NCBI GenBank assembly: GCA_041687435.1
Contig: JAWLBX010000019.1
Coordinates: 3,532-67,531, forward strand
Length of the DNA stretch: 64,000 bases
Reading direction: 5' to 3'
From: JACKII01 sp041687435
GTDB lineage: Bacteria > Pseudomonadota > Alphaproteobacteria > Bin95
The notes under the pieces were generated by a model. That model made no database searches and was not told the DNA's origin. It saw only the letters and a list, made by a program, of their open reading frames with translations. Made by a program: the position numbers and the translations under genes. Shown here one piece after another: positions 34,239 to 43,640 of this stretch (positions are counted from its first letter, which is position 1; each line of letters begins with the position of its first letter).

Positions 34239-36284
34239 ATGAGCGACGAGACGTTGAAACTGGCCGCAAGCTTCCCCGTCGCAACCTATGCGGATTGGCT
34301 CGAAGCAGCCGAAAAAGCGTTGAAACGCAGCGACGTGGAGAAGGCTCTTTCCACCCGCACCTATGAAGGCTTCGCGCTGAAGCCGCTCTATACGGGCGAG
34401 CGCGATGCCACGACAACGGACCCGGCCGGCCTGCCGGGCCTCGCGCCCTTTACCCGCGGCGCGGATGCTGCGGGGCGAACGGCCGGCGGCTGGGATATCC
34501 GCCAGACGCTGACACACCCAGACCTCGAGCACAGCAACCGGGCGATCCTGGAGGATCTGGCGAACAACGTGCATTCCCTCTCGTTGCGGCTGGACCGTGC
34601 GGCGCAGTCCGGCAATGCAAATGCCATCGGCGAGACAGGGTTGCCCCTGCATACCACCGCCTGCTGGCAGGCCCTGCTCGCCAACATCCCCATCGCCGCT
34701 ACTCCGCTGGCGCTAGAGGCGGGCGCCTCCTTCCTGCCCGCGGCTGCATTGCTTGCCTCAGTTGGCGGCCCGGCCCCGGGTTCCCGTCTTGGCGCGGACC
34801 CGCTAGGGGCGCTGGCAGCCAATGGAACATTGCCGCAAGGGCTGGGACAGGCGTTGTCCGACATGGCCGACCTCGCGTCCCACACCGCCCAAAACTGGCA
34901 GCATGTCAGCGCCGTGGCGGTAGATGCCAGCGCCTACGACACTGCCGGCGCCTCCGAAAGCCAGACCCTGGCCGCAGCCATGGCGACTGGCGTGGCCTAT
35001 CTGCGCGCAATGACGGATGCGGGCATGAGCGTTGACGACGCCTGCGGCCAGATCGTGTTCCGGCTGCCGCTGGGCCCGGACCAGTTCTTCGCCATCGCCA
35101 AGCTGCGCGCCGCCCGCAAGCTCTGGGCCCGTATCGCGGAGGTGGCAGGCGCTTCGGAGAAGGCCCGCGCCGCCCGTATCGATGCCGTCACCGCGAACCG
35201 CAACCTGGCGGAGCGCGATCCCTACACCAACCTGCTGCGCACGACGCTAGCCTGCTTCGCCGCCGCAGTCGGCGGGGCGGACAGCATTACGGTTGCGCCA
35301 TACGATGCGGCGCTGGGACCTGTCTCTGACGACTTTGCCCGGCGCATCGCCCGCAATACGCAATTGCTGTTGAAAGAGGAATCGAACCTGCACCGGGTCA
35401 TGGATCCCGGCGGCGGCGCCTGGTTCCTGGAAGACCTCACAGTCAAGCTGGCGCAATCCTCCTGGGCGCTGTTCCAGGAAATCGAACGCGCCGGCGGAAT
35501 GGCGGACGCGCTGACCGGCGGTCTCGTCGCCGGCGAGATCGAAGCAACCTGGGCGGCTCGGCAGAAAAACCTCGCCAGCCGCCGCGACCCGCTGACCGGT
35601 GTCAGCGAATTCCCAAACATCACGGAAGACCTGCCGGTGGTACCTGAACCGAATCTGACGGCTATCCGCAGCGCCCTGACCGCCCGCCTTCCCGGCAAAG
35701 CCGTGACCCTGCCAGCTGCGGGCCGGGGCGAGCGCACCGTTGCCGCGATTCAAGCGGCCAGGGATGGCGCAGCGCTCGATGGTTTAATGGCGGCGTTGGG
35801 CGGCAGCACCACCGCCATCACCCCCCTGCCCCGCCGCCGCTTTGGCGAGGCATTCGAGGCCATGCGCGCCGAGAGCGACCGACGCGCAGAGCAGACGGGC
35901 AAGCGCCCTGCGATTTTCCTGGCCAATCTGGGGTCGCTTGCAACCTACACGCCCCGCGCCTCCTTTGCCCGCAATGCGTTCGAAGCTGGCGGCCTGCAGG
36001 CTCTCGACCCGGGCGGGTTCGAGGATGCGACAGCGCTGGTCGCCGCATTCCAGCAAAGCGGTGCCAAACTGGCCGTACTATGCTCCAGCGATCGCCGATA
36101 CGCCGAACAGGCAGAGGAGATGGCGAAGGCTTTGAAATCGGCCGGATGCACTTGGCTGGCGCTGGCCGGCAACCCCGGCGATGCGTGGGAGGCTTACGAG
36201 GCCGCAGGTGTTGACGCGTTCATCGCGATGAGGGGCGACCTGCTCGCGAGCCTGAAACAGGCCTGGGCAGCGCTTGACGCATAG
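34239..36284 (+). CDS. mutA: Methylmalonyl-CoA mutase small (beta) subunit
   Basis: A 681-residue protein with the mutase TIM barrel (TRTYEGFALKPLYTGERD, LPLGPDQFFAIAKLRAARKLWARI, NTQLLLKEESNLHRVMDPGGGAWFLE) and a degenerate C-terminal B12-binding domain. The B12 lower ligand motif DxHxxG is not seen, which is normal for the catalytically inert subunit of heterodimeric mutase. The large subunit mutB, usually next, is absent; a minus-strand glycosyltransferase follows instead. The succinyl/methylmalonyl-CoA role depends on a distant mutB. Confidence 0.9.
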   Translation: MSDETLKLAASFPVATYADWLEAAEKALKRSDVEKALSTRTYEGFALKPLYTGERDATTTDPAGLPGLAPFTRGADAAGRTAGGWDIRQTLTHPDLEHSNRAILEDLANNVHSLSLRLDRAAQSGNANAIGETGLPLHTTACWQALLANIPIAATPLALEAGASFLPAAALLASVGGPAPGSRLGADPLGALAANGTLPQGLGQALSDMADLASHTAQNWQHVSAVAVDASAYDTAGASESQTLAAAMATGVAYLRAMTDAGMSVDDACGQIVFRLPLGPDQFFAIAKLRAARKLWARIAEVAGASEKARAARIDAVTANRNLAERDPYTNLLRTTLACFAAAVGGADSITVAPYDAALGPVSDDFARRIARNTQLLLKEESNLHRVMDPGGGAWFLEDLTVKLAQSSWALFQEIERAGGMADALTGGLVAGEIEATWAARQKNLASRRDPLTGVSEFPNITEDLPVVPEPNLTAIRSALTARLPGKAVTLPAAGRGERTVAAIQAARDGAALDGLMAALGGSTTAITPLPRRRFGEAFEAMRAESDRRAEQTGKRPAIFLANLGSLATYTPRASFARNAFEAGGLQALDPGGFEDATALVAAFQQSGAKLAVLCSSDRRYAEQAEEMAKALKSAGCTWLALAGNPGDAWEAYEAAGVDAFIAMRGDLLASLKQAWAALDA

Positions 36285-36340
36285 GCCGGCACATCCGCCG
36301 GGCCGAAGCGGCGGGAGTGTTGCTCTGCATCCGGGAGGGA

Positions 36341-37348
36341 CTAGCCGCCTGGCCTGCGGGCAGGCCCCGTCAGCCCTTCCCACCACAATCCGGGCGAAAG
36401 CAGCAGCCACAGCCGCCTGCGCTCCCCGCGCCGCCAAGCGTTGAATGCAGCAGCCACCAAACCCAACATGACTGTCGGCACGCTCCAGGGCTGGTAGTAA
36501 CGGGCAAATCGCAAGCGCCCGGCATAGAGCAAACGTTCATGCTTGCCGCCGCTGGCATGGTGGCGATGGTAGACCAGCGCTTCCGCCGCGAATGCTGTTC
36601 CAAACCGTCGCCGGCCCCGCGCCTGCCAGGCCGCCTCCTCAAAATAGAGGAAGAAGCGCTCATCCATGGGGCCGACATGGTCCAGATAGGAGCGGGAAGC
36701 CAGCAGGCAGGCCCCCATGACATAACCAAGACGCCGTTCCACCGCGCCCGCATCCACGGCCGCCGATCGGGATAGATCTTCGCCAATGTGACCCGCTCGT
36801 GCAGTCCAGCGGGAAAACCACGCACCGGCATGGCACTGCACGCGGTCCGGATTGTCGAGATAGCGGAGCTCAGCCCCACAAGTGCCAATGCGGGCGTCTT
36901 GTGCCATCCGCGCTTGCAACGCTGCGAGCGCGCCGGGCGCAACCAGGGTATCCGGGTTTAGCAGCCACACATCGCTGGCATCGCCACAGTCTGCAATATA
37001 GCGCAGGCCGATATTGTTCCCCGCAGCAAACCCATGATTTTCGCGTGCCTCGATCAGTACGAGACGGGCCGCTGGATCAACTGGACCGTCTTCCATAATC
37101 CGGTGCAAGCCAAGCGGCTTTGGCACTGACAGTTGCCAAAGCGGCGCAAGCGCAGGCGCGACCGTGAGGCAGGCCGGCTCCCGCCCAGCCGCCCAATCGG
37201 CAATCCGCTCAGCACTCCTATCGCCGGATGCGTTTTCAACGACCACGACGCGACACAGGTCCGGCGCATTACGCAGCAGCGATTCGAGGCATGGCAGAAG
37301 CCAGCCCGTGCTGCGAAAATTGACGATAAGGGCGGAAACCGGGGTCAC
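36341..37348 (-). CDS. Family 2 glycosyltransferase
   Basis: A 335-residue GT-A enzyme. VSALIVNFRSTGWLLPCLESLL, VVVVENASGDRS and the DxD-like LLNPDTLVAPGALAAL mark the nucleotide-sugar site, and HGFAAGNNIGLRYI is typical of rhamnosyltransferase-type GT2s. The start is a GTG at 37348, 3 nt after the rmlC-like stop codon. It is the last gene of the exopolysaccharide operon. It probably adds a deoxyhexose or similar residue to a lipid-linked oligosaccharide. Confidence 0.9.
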   Translation of the reverse strand: MTPVSALIVNFRSTGWLLPCLESLLRNAPDLCRVVVVENASGDRSAERIADWAAGREPACLTVAPALAPLWQLSVPKPLGLHRIMEDGPVDPAARLVLIEARENHGFAAGNNIGLRYIADCGDASDVWLLNPDTLVAPGALAALQARMAQDARIGTCGAELRYLDNPDRVQCHAGAWFSRWTARAGHIGEDLSRSAAVDAGAVERRLGYVMGACLLASRSYLDHVGPMDERFFLYFEEAAWQARGRRRFGTAFAAEALVYHRHHASGGKHERLLYAGRLRFARYYQPWSVPTVMLGLVAAAFNAWRRGERRRLWLLLSPGLWWEGLTGPARRPGG

Positions 37349-37351
37349 GGC

Positions 37352-37927
37352 TCAGTCACTATCGCAGCAGAAAAAAGGGCTGGAAAACATGGCGAAATCC
37401 TGTGCCGCCTGGTCCTTTGCGCTGGCAAGCACCTCCCCGGTTGGCCATCCCCAGTCAATGTTCAACGCCGGATCGTCAAATCGCACCGCCATTTCGCTCG
37501 CCGGGGCATAGGGGGTATCCAATTTGTATTGCACCAACGTCCCGTCGCGGTGGGTGCAGTAGCCATGCAGGAAGCCGCGCGGCACGAACAGCATGGCACC
37601 GTCGTCGGCATTCAGTGCGACCGCAACATGGCGGCCATAGGTGGGGGAACCTTGCCGGACATCGACGGCAACATCGATGATCTGACCAGCCAGCACGCCA
37701 ACCAGCTTGGCCTGGGCATGGGGTGGTGCCTGGGCGTGGAGCCCACGAACCGTGCCCGCCTTGTGGGAGAACACCAGATTTTCCTGGGCAAACGATGGGA
37801 TGCCAGCCTGCCGCTCAAACCGCTCCGCCTGGTAGGTTTCCGCCAGAAAGCCACGTTCGTCGACATGCCGGACCGGCCGCAACAGCAACGGCCCCGGTAT
37901 CGCCAGCGGTTCAGCCTGCACCGTCAT
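37352..37927 (-). CDS. rfbC: dTDP-4-dehydrorhamnose 3,5-epimerase family protein
   Basis: A 191-residue cupin-fold RmlC-like epimerase. It has VRHVDERGFLAETYQ, NLVFSHKAGTVRGLHAQAPPHAQAKLV and DVRQGSPTYG, with the base His in GLHAQ and the Tyr in VQYKLDTPYAP. The usual aromatic residue in GLHYQ is Ala here. Start ATG 37927 overlaps the end of the upstream gene by 17 nt. rmlA, rmlB and rmlD are not in the window, so the dTDP-sugar substrate must be made by genes elsewhere. Confidence 0.88.
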   Translation of the reverse strand: MTVQAEPLAIPGPLLLRPVRHVDERGFLAETYQAERFERQAGIPSFAQENLVFSHKAGTVRGLHAQAPPHAQAKLVGVLAGQIIDVAVDVRQGSPTYGRHVAVALNADDGAMLFVPRGFLHGYCTHRDGTLVQYKLDTPYAPASEMAVRFDDPALNIDWGWPTGEVLASAKDQAAQDFAMFSSPFFCCDSD

Positions 37928-38552
37928 TTCCTTTCTGAATAATGGCCATGGCCAAGCGCTTTCGGCCCAGGGATTCCGCATAGCGCATGATGGCCTGGCG
38001 CGGATATGGCAACGCCGCACTCGGCGATTGCCGCCAGACCCTGCCCAGGTCAGCGGCGATGCCGGCCCGCTGCGCGCCGCCCAACCCCTCCCACAGATAG
38101 AGGCCGAGCTTAGCTCGCGGCCATGCCAGATTGGCGCCGTCCGGTGCCAGTGCAAGCGAGCGGGAGAGCGCTGCCATTGCCAGCCCGTCATCGCCCAGAT
38201 TAACGGCGATCAGTGCAAGCCTGGCCCACGCGGCCGCCTGCGCCGGGTTCAAGCGCAGCGCCCGTCGGGTTGCACCTTCCGCGCGTTCCAGATATTGGCG
38301 CCGCGCTATTGGCTCCGCCGTATGCTGTGCAACCGCCACCAATGCCTGGGCATAGGCGGACCAGATGCGGCCATCCGGTCGTGCCGGCAACCGGGCCAGT
38401 AAGGTTTCGGGGCCGATGTGCTTGCCGCGGTTCCACCATGCGGCATGCACATAACCGGCAAGCGGGGCGATGCGGCGGCTTTCGACAAACATGGTGGCAG
38501 CCTGCCAGAGCAGAATTGACGCCAGGACCAATGCCGGTAAGCGCCAGACCAT
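37911..38552 (-). CDS. TPR-like exopolysaccharide operon protein
   Basis: A 213-residue protein starting with one hydrophobic helix (LPALVLASILLWQAATMFV), then an Ala-rich helical region with a tetratricopeptide-like repeat (RALRLNPAQAAAWARLALIAVNLGDDG, LSRSLALAP). It probably anchors in the inner membrane with a periplasmic helical domain. I do not recognise a family. It is flanked by the BY-kinase gene (5 nt) and rmlC-like gene (overlap), so it belongs to the polysaccharide assembly operon. Confidence 0.75.
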   Translation of the reverse strand: MVWRLPALVLASILLWQAATMFVESRRIAPLAGYVHAAWWNRGKHIGPETLLARLPARPDGRIWSAYAQALVAVAQHTAEPIARRQYLERAEGATRRALRLNPAQAAAWARLALIAVNLGDDGLAMAALSRSLALAPDGANLAWPRAKLGLYLWEGLGGAQRAGIAADLGRVWRQSPSAALPYPRQAIMRYAESLGRKRLAMAIIQKGNDGAG

Positions 38553-38557
38553 GGGCC

Positions 38558-40924
38558 CTAATCCGCTACGGCATAGCCGCTGCCGCGGCTCGTGCCTTGC
38601 AGGCCGTGGCCATGGGCGCCGGAACCGGCATAGGCCCAGCCGCGCCCGCCGCGCCGCGCCATCCGCACCTGGGTCAGGACAGCGCCCAGCAGCGTGCCGC
38701 CCGCCTCTCGCAGGGTCAGAGCGGCCTCCGCGGCCACGTCGGGCAAGGTTTGTTGCGAGCGCACGGCCAGCAACACCCCATCGGCGAGTGCAGCATGGTC
38801 CCGCACATCGGCGGCGAGCATGACCGGCGCCGCATCGAGGATCACATGATCGAACCCTTCGCGCCAACGCGGCAGCAACGCCGCCACCGCGGCTCCACCC
38901 CGTCCTGCCATCTTGAGCCGCGCATCCGGCGAGCCTGCGGCCAGGATCTGCATGCCGCAAATTCGGTCCCCAGCCAGCGGCAAGGGCCAGCGCTGTGGTT
39001 GCAGCAGCGTATCAGCCAGCCCGACCATCCGCCCCATGCCAAGGCGAATGCCGAGACCAGCGCCGCGCAAATCGGCATCGACCAGCAGCACCCGCTCCCC
39101 CTGCATCGCCAATGTTCTTGCAAGACCAAGGGCCAGCGTGCTCTTGCCTTCATTTGGCTCCGCGGCCGTGACCAGCACAACCTGCGATTCGCCCAGAGTC
39201 CCGGCAACTATCCGCATGGCCTCCGCAAAGCCACCCAGCGGCGCATCGGCGACCGCATCGGCCGGCTCACCACCGCGCCGCATCTTGACGGCCGGAACGA
39301 TCCCGACCACCGGCAGGCCAAGCCGCGCGCGCAGGACATCCGCAGTGCCGAAGGCACGCTCACGCAGGCCCAGCAGCAAGGCAACGGCAAGTCCCAGCAG
39401 CAGGGATGCAAACCCGGCAGCTCCCAGAACCAAAGCCGGCCGTGGCTCGGACGGTTTCTCCGGCGGCGCGGCGCGCGCTATGATGCGGGCATCGGGCCGC
39501 TGAATGGCCTGCTGGTCGCCGGTTTGCCGAATGCGTTGCAGGAAGGTTTGCAGCAGCGAGCGGCTGGCCTCCGCCTCCCGCTCCAACGCGTTGAGGCGCA
39601 CATGCGCCTTGCTTTGATCCGCCGCCGCCGCTTCCGTCCGGCGCAACGCCGCGGCGAGGGCAGCCTCCTGCGCCGAGGCAACGGCAACGGCATTGCTGAG
39701 GCCGGCGACAATCTGGCGGACCTCGGCGGCAATCTTACCCTGAATGTCCGCCAGTTCCGCCTCGACGCCAAGCATTCGCGGATGCTTTGGCCCGTACTCC
39801 TGACCCAGATCGGCGCGACTGCGCAGCACTTCGACCTCCTGCTCCTTCAGCCGGTGGATCAGGGGCGATGACAGCACTTCCGCCGCTGACAGCGCATCGC
39901 CGCGCTCGCGCAGTTCGGCCTGGACCTGAGCCAGCCGTGCGCGCGCTGCCGCGGTTTCGCCCCGCGCCGTGATGAGTTGGGTGTTGAGTTCCGCCTGCTG
40001 CTGCGCGGTGACGGTCAGGCCGTCGGCGTCGATCAGGCCGGAATCGGCCCGATAAGTCTCCACCGCCCGTTCCGCCATCTCCACCTTGGCGCGGAGATCG
40101 TCAACGCGCTTATCCAGCCAGGCGGTGGCGAACGCGGTGGCGGCGTGCTTTGCCTCCAGCTGATCGGCCAGGTACCGGTCGGCCAGAGCGTTGGCGACAT
40201 CCGCGGCGAGACCGGGATCGTGGCTGGTAACGGCAATCCGGACCGCGTGGCTGCGGCCGATCCGTTCCACCTCCAACCGCTTGGCAAACGCAGCCAGCAC
40301 GCGGTTGGCCTGGCGCTCCATCTCCGCTTCCGGCGGCTGCGGCACTTCGGACGGGCCGAAACCGAGCCATTGGCGCAACGTATCGAGCCAATCGCCCGGC
40401 AAAGCCTGCCAGACCGCATACGGCGGCAAACTCTGGGGCAGGTCCGGATTGAAATCCGGATGCGCGGCCAGCCCCAACCGGTTGACGACATGTGCTGCGA
40501 GCGCCGGCGCCCGCAGCACCAACACCTCGCTGCCGAGGCGCTGATCGTCTGGCGTTGCGCCGGTCAGCAGTTCCTCGAACTCGACCTTTGGCTGGCTTTC
40601 AGGGTCCATCAGCACCACGGCTTCCGCGGTATAGGCCCGTGGCCACTGGGCCAGAAGGAGCGCAGCCAGCAAAACGCCCAGGGCCATGACGCCGCCGATC
40701 AGCCACCGCCGGTGCCAGAGGAAAGCCAGCAGATGCGGGAGATCCCACTCCCGATGCAGCCAACTGCCACCGGGCCCGGCAAATTGCCCGCCCCCACCGC
40801 CCGAATCTCGTGCCGGCCTGGATCGTTCGGGAGTCGGCGGCCGGGGCGGTGAGCGGCCCGGATAGAGTGGAGTCACCCGGCCGGAGCCTTCGTCCTGGGC
40901 CTCAGAAATAGCGTTCTGGAACAT
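38558..40924 (-). CDS. Polysaccharide co-polymerase fused to BY-kinase (Wzz-Wzc type)
   Basis: A 788-residue inner-membrane protein. It has a Pro-rich cytoplasmic start, TM1 near WLIGGVMALGVLLAALLLAQ, a long periplasmic coiled-coil Wzz domain, TM2 near LVLGAAGFASLLLGLAVAL, and a BY-kinase domain. Kinase motifs are Walker A AEPNEGKSTLALGLA, Walker A' VLLVDADLRG and Walker B HVILDAAPVM. The C-terminus has only two tyrosines (WAYAG, GYAVAD) instead of a cluster, so autophosphorylation may be reduced. It controls chain length and export of an extracellular polysaccharide. Confidence 0.93.
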   Translation of the reverse strand: MFQNAISEAQDEGSGRVTPLYPGRSPPRPPTPERSRPARDSGGGGGQFAGPGGSWLHREWDLPHLLAFLWHRRWLIGGVMALGVLLAALLLAQWPRAYTAEAVVLMDPESQPKVEFEELLTGATPDDQRLGSEVLVLRAPALAAHVVNRLGLAAHPDFNPDLPQSLPPYAVWQALPGDWLDTLRQWLGFGPSEVPQPPEAEMERQANRVLAAFAKRLEVERIGRSHAVRIAVTSHDPGLAADVANALADRYLADQLEAKHAATAFATAWLDKRVDDLRAKVEMAERAVETYRADSGLIDADGLTVTAQQQAELNTQLITARGETAAARARLAQVQAELRERGDALSAAEVLSSPLIHRLKEQEVEVLRSRADLGQEYGPKHPRMLGVEAELADIQGKIAAEVRQIVAGLSNAVAVASAQEAALAAALRRTEAAAADQSKAHVRLNALEREAEASRSLLQTFLQRIRQTGDQQAIQRPDARIIARAAPPEKPSEPRPALVLGAAGFASLLLGLAVALLLGLRERAFGTADVLRARLGLPVVGIVPAVKMRRGGEPADAVADAPLGGFAEAMRIVAGTLGESQVVLVTAAEPNEGKSTLALGLARTLAMQGERVLLVDADLRGAGLGIRLGMGRMVGLADTLLQPQRWPLPLAGDRICGMQILAAGSPDARLKMAGRGGAAVAALLPRWREGFDHVILDAAPVMLAADVRDHAALADGVLLAVRSQQTLPDVAAEAALTLREAGGTLLGAVLTQVRMARRGGRGWAYAGSGAHGHGLQGTSRGSGYAVAD

Positions 40925-41435
40925 TCACGATATCCCCTGGCAAGATGACGGTATCCGGCCCGGCCGGCTGCTGCTGCCGCCCGGGATCCTGTGCGCGTTG
41001 AATGCTCACGCGGCTTTGCCGTGCGCGGTAGGTGTAGCCGCCGGCGATGGCGACCGCCTGCACCACGGAAAGGCCATTTACATACGGATAGCTGCCCGGC
41101 TGTTTCACCTCGCCCAAAATGTAGAATGGCCGGTAATTGGCGACCTGAATGCTGACCCGCGGGTTCACTAGGTAGTCAGGCTTGAGTTGGCCGGCGATCA
41201 GCACTTCCGCCTCGCGCAACCGCTTCTGGCCAAGCTGAACCTCGCCGACAAGCGGCAGCGCGATACGGCCCTCCCCATCCAGTTCGAATTCCCCCGACAG
41301 ATCCTCGTGCCCGAACACCGTCACCACAATGCGGTCGCCGCTGCCCAGGCGGTAGAGCGGTTGGTCCGCAAAAGCGCCGGCGCCGCATAGCACCAGCACA
41401 ATCGCCAAGGCCCCGGAGGGAACCCATCGGAACAT
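40902..41435 (-). CDS. Polysaccharide biosynthesis/export protein (OPX, Wza-like)
   Basis: A 177-residue outer-membrane polysaccharide export protein. Signal peptide ends near GAFADQP; the Poly_export domain follows (YRLGSGDRIVVTVFGHEDLSGEFELDG, GRIALPLVGEVQLG) and then a SLBB domain (FYILGEVKQPGSYPYVNGLSVVQAVAIAGG). ATG 41435 is preceded by an AGGAGAGG SD; a GTG lies just before it. The gene overlaps the co-polymerase gene by 23 nt. It is short, as for group-C OPX proteins that lack the C-terminal helix. Confidence 0.93.
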   Translation of the reverse strand: MFRWVPSGALAIVLVLCGAGAFADQPLYRLGSGDRIVVTVFGHEDLSGEFELDGEGRIALPLVGEVQLGQKRLREAEVLIAGQLKPDYLVNPRVSIQVANYRPFYILGEVKQPGSYPYVNGLSVVQAVAIAGGYTYRARQSRVSIQRAQDPGRQQQPAGPDTVILPGDIVNVPERYF

Positions 41436-41445
41436 CACGCCTCTC

Positions 41446-42747
41446 CTATCGCTGCAACAACAGGCGCACGGCGGCGGTGTGCCGGCGCCAGCCGTTCACC
41501 CCCGCCTGACCGTGCGAATTCCGCATGTCAAAATCGTAGCGCAGTGCCAGCCGCGCATAGCGGTTCAGCAGCCAGTCGGCACCGAAGCCCGCCGCCAGCA
41601 GATCGTCGGTACGGTCAATCCCGTCGAATGCCAGCCGGCTGCCTTGCACGGTGGCGTTGAGCAGCAGGTTGCGCAGCAACTCATGATCAATGGTGACCTG
41701 CGCCTGGGTTTGAACCAGCGAGGATGCGCCAGGCGTCACCGTGGCCCGCAAATCCCGCCCCGCCCGCAAGGTGACGGTGCTGAGCGGCGTTATGTTGGCC
41801 GTCACTTCGGCCCCCGCAGTCAGCCCCGATGCGCCGTCGAGTGCGGCATCCTCGAACTGTTCGGAGAACCAGCCGGCATAGACTTGGCCGAAACTGATAC
41901 CGCCCCAGTCCATCTCCACACCGGCGACCAAGCTCTGGCTGTCGCTGTCGCGGTTGACGCCGCTGTCGTCACGGGCGGCGGCAAAATCGGTGATGGCATA
42001 CCGGCCGGCAAGAAAAATGCCCGTATCTGCCGATGCGGCGAAGGACAGGCGGGCAAAGCCGCCCAGCATCTCATGATCGCGGTCGTCCTGATTGAGCGTA
42101 CCGCCGCCAGCCGCCGCTACGTCCTTAAAGTCGAGCCTTGCATAGTCCGCCCCGGCGCGGTAGCCGAACCGTCCGGCGTCACCTGCCAGCGCGGCCTGCC
42201 CGCCCCAGCGGACAAAGGTGACCGGCTCGGTGCCGCCATCGCCATCGATACTGCCCCTTTCTTCGTGCAGGTGGGCCAGACCGGCCGTGGCCCCCAACCG
42301 CAAGCCACTGCGGATGTCTATGATGGCCGCGGCCTCAACCCGGCCGTCCATGAAGTTCTCACTGTCGTGCTGGGCGTAAAAGCCAAGATCGGCGGCGCTT
42401 AACAGGGTCAGGCGGTGCCGGCTCCAATCGGATTCGACCCGCACCGACGGCTGAACCCGTGCTACCACGTCGCTGCGTGCGCCGCCGGCGGTCCGGAATA
42501 CATTGCTGTCATAAAGGGTGGCGGCATCAACCTTGGGATACAAGCGGAACGCGCCGAGCGGCAGGCCATCGGCATCATAATCTGGCCGCGGCCGGCCGCG
42601 CACAGTGCCAGCCGCTCCACGTTCCGGCGGCTGATAGACAAGTTCGGCCTTGACCAGGTCGGCCGGTGCCTCGGCCGGGTGCGCAGCACCGGCATTCAGG
42701 CAAACCGCAGCGGCCAGAAGCATCCCGTTGAGCTGGAAACGGCGCAT
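41446..42747 (-). CDS. Outer-membrane beta-barrel protein of the exopolysaccharide operon
   Basis: A 433-residue exported protein with a signal peptide (MLLAAAVCLNAGAAHPAEA) and a C-terminal region of alternating hydrophobic beta strands ending in HTAAVRLLLQR. It resembles the BBP2-type outer-membrane beta-barrel proteins found beside OPX genes in alphaproteobacteria. In such operons it may be a channel or porin for the polysaccharide. ATG 42747 (MRRFQLNG) was chosen because the signal peptide follows; an upstream extension to 42825 lies in the preceding gene. Confidence 0.8.
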   Translation of the reverse strand: MRRFQLNGMLLAAAVCLNAGAAHPAEAPADLVKAELVYQPPERGAAGTVRGRPRPDYDADGLPLGAFRLYPKVDAATLYDSNVFRTAGGARSDVVARVQPSVRVESDWSRHRLTLLSAADLGFYAQHDSENFMDGRVEAAAIIDIRSGLRLGATAGLAHLHEERGSIDGDGGTEPVTFVRWGGQAALAGDAGRFGYRAGADYARLDFKDVAAAGGGTLNQDDRDHEMLGGFARLSFAASADTGIFLAGRYAITDFAAARDDSGVNRDSDSQSLVAGVEMDWGGISFGQVYAGWFSEQFEDAALDGASGLTAGAEVTANITPLSTVTLRAGRDLRATVTPGASSLVQTQAQVTIDHELLRNLLLNATVQGSRLAFDGIDRTDDLLAAGFGADWLLNRYARLALRYDFDMRNSHGQAGVNGWRRHTAAVRLLLQR

Positions 42748-42748
42748 G

Positions 42749-43513
42749 TCAGCTGACACCGGCATCGGGCGGCGGGTCTTTGATATCCGGTGGACCGTCG
42801 CCTTTCCCCTTGCCGCCGCGCCCACCGCCGCCCCCGATCACGTGGCCAGGGGGCAACCCGCCGCCTAAGCCTGGACGCTCCCCCCCATGCGCGCCATAGG
42901 AGCGGGCGCCGGAGGGCAAATCCACCGGACCGGACGGTTCGCCGGGATCGGGGGGGGCATCACCGCCCGGCAAGTACTGGGAGGCCGGTTCGAGCGAGGC
43001 CACCTCCGCGCCCTCGGCCGCAACCCGTTTTGCCATTTCCGCTTCGGAAAGTTTGCCGGCTGTTGCCCGCCGCACCGCGGCATCGATAACCTCGGCAGGC
43101 AGCCCCGCGGCACGCACAGCCGCGCGGACCGCAATCGCATCGGCTCCGCTTTCCTGAAGAATTGCGGAGACTATCCGGTCGGCGCCGGCGGTATCCTGCA
43201 AATCGGTAACGATTCGCAACCCCATTACGGCAAGCGCCCCGGCCGCTGCCGCGCGATGGCGGGCAACATAAGCCAGCACGGCGACCGCATCATCGGGCCG
43301 CCCCTCATCCAGAAGTTGCCAGAGCACACCTTCCAGCCCACCGGCATCGTGCGCCTGCAGCAGCAGCCCGCCTTCCGCCCCAATTGCGATGCGGTCGCCA
43401 TTGGGCAGAGCAACGATTTCCGCCTCGGATTGGGCCGTCGCGGTACCCCCACATGGCAAGCCAAGGGCGAAAACCGATGCCAGTAACCAGAAAAATCCAC
43501 GCGTGGAGGGCAT
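42749..43513 (-). CDS. Hypothetical exported Gly/Pro-rich protein
   Basis: A 254-residue protein with a signal peptide (FFWLLASVFALGLPCGG) and a helical middle region (DAVAVLAYVARHRAAAAGAL). The last 60 residues are Gly/Pro-rich and disordered (LGGGLPPGHVIGGGGG). I do not recognise it. It is the first gene of the exopolysaccharide operon, ending 1 nt before the beta-barrel gene, so it is probably envelope-associated. Confidence 0.65.
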   Translation of the reverse strand: MPSTRGFFWLLASVFALGLPCGGTATAQSEAEIVALPNGDRIAIGAEGGLLLQAHDAGGLEGVLWQLLDEGRPDDAVAVLAYVARHRAAAAGALAVMGLRIVTDLQDTAGADRIVSAILQESGADAIAVRAAVRAAGLPAEVIDAAVRRATAGKLSEAEMAKRVAAEGAEVASLEPASQYLPGGDAPPDPGEPSGPVDLPSGARSYGAHGGERPGLGGGLPPGHVIGGGGGRGGKGKGDGPPDIKDPPPDAGVS

Positions 43514-43640
43514 TGCCGGAACTCCTCACTGCAACCTTAACGGCTGCAACAGTCGTTCAGGCATTCCAAACGAAATATCTGAATTATTAGTTAACGCCGG
43601 TTAACCGCGCGCCGATCGCAGGGGAAGCCTTGCGCCCCAG

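Noticed and set aside
33441..34652. A 403-codon minus-strand open frame
   Set aside because: It is antisense to the enoyl-CoA hydratase and the start of mutA, with no protein family signal.
38213..39871. A 552-codon plus-strand open frame
   Set aside because: It is the shadow of the co-polymerase/BY-kinase and TPR-like genes, whose kinase motifs are on the minus strand.
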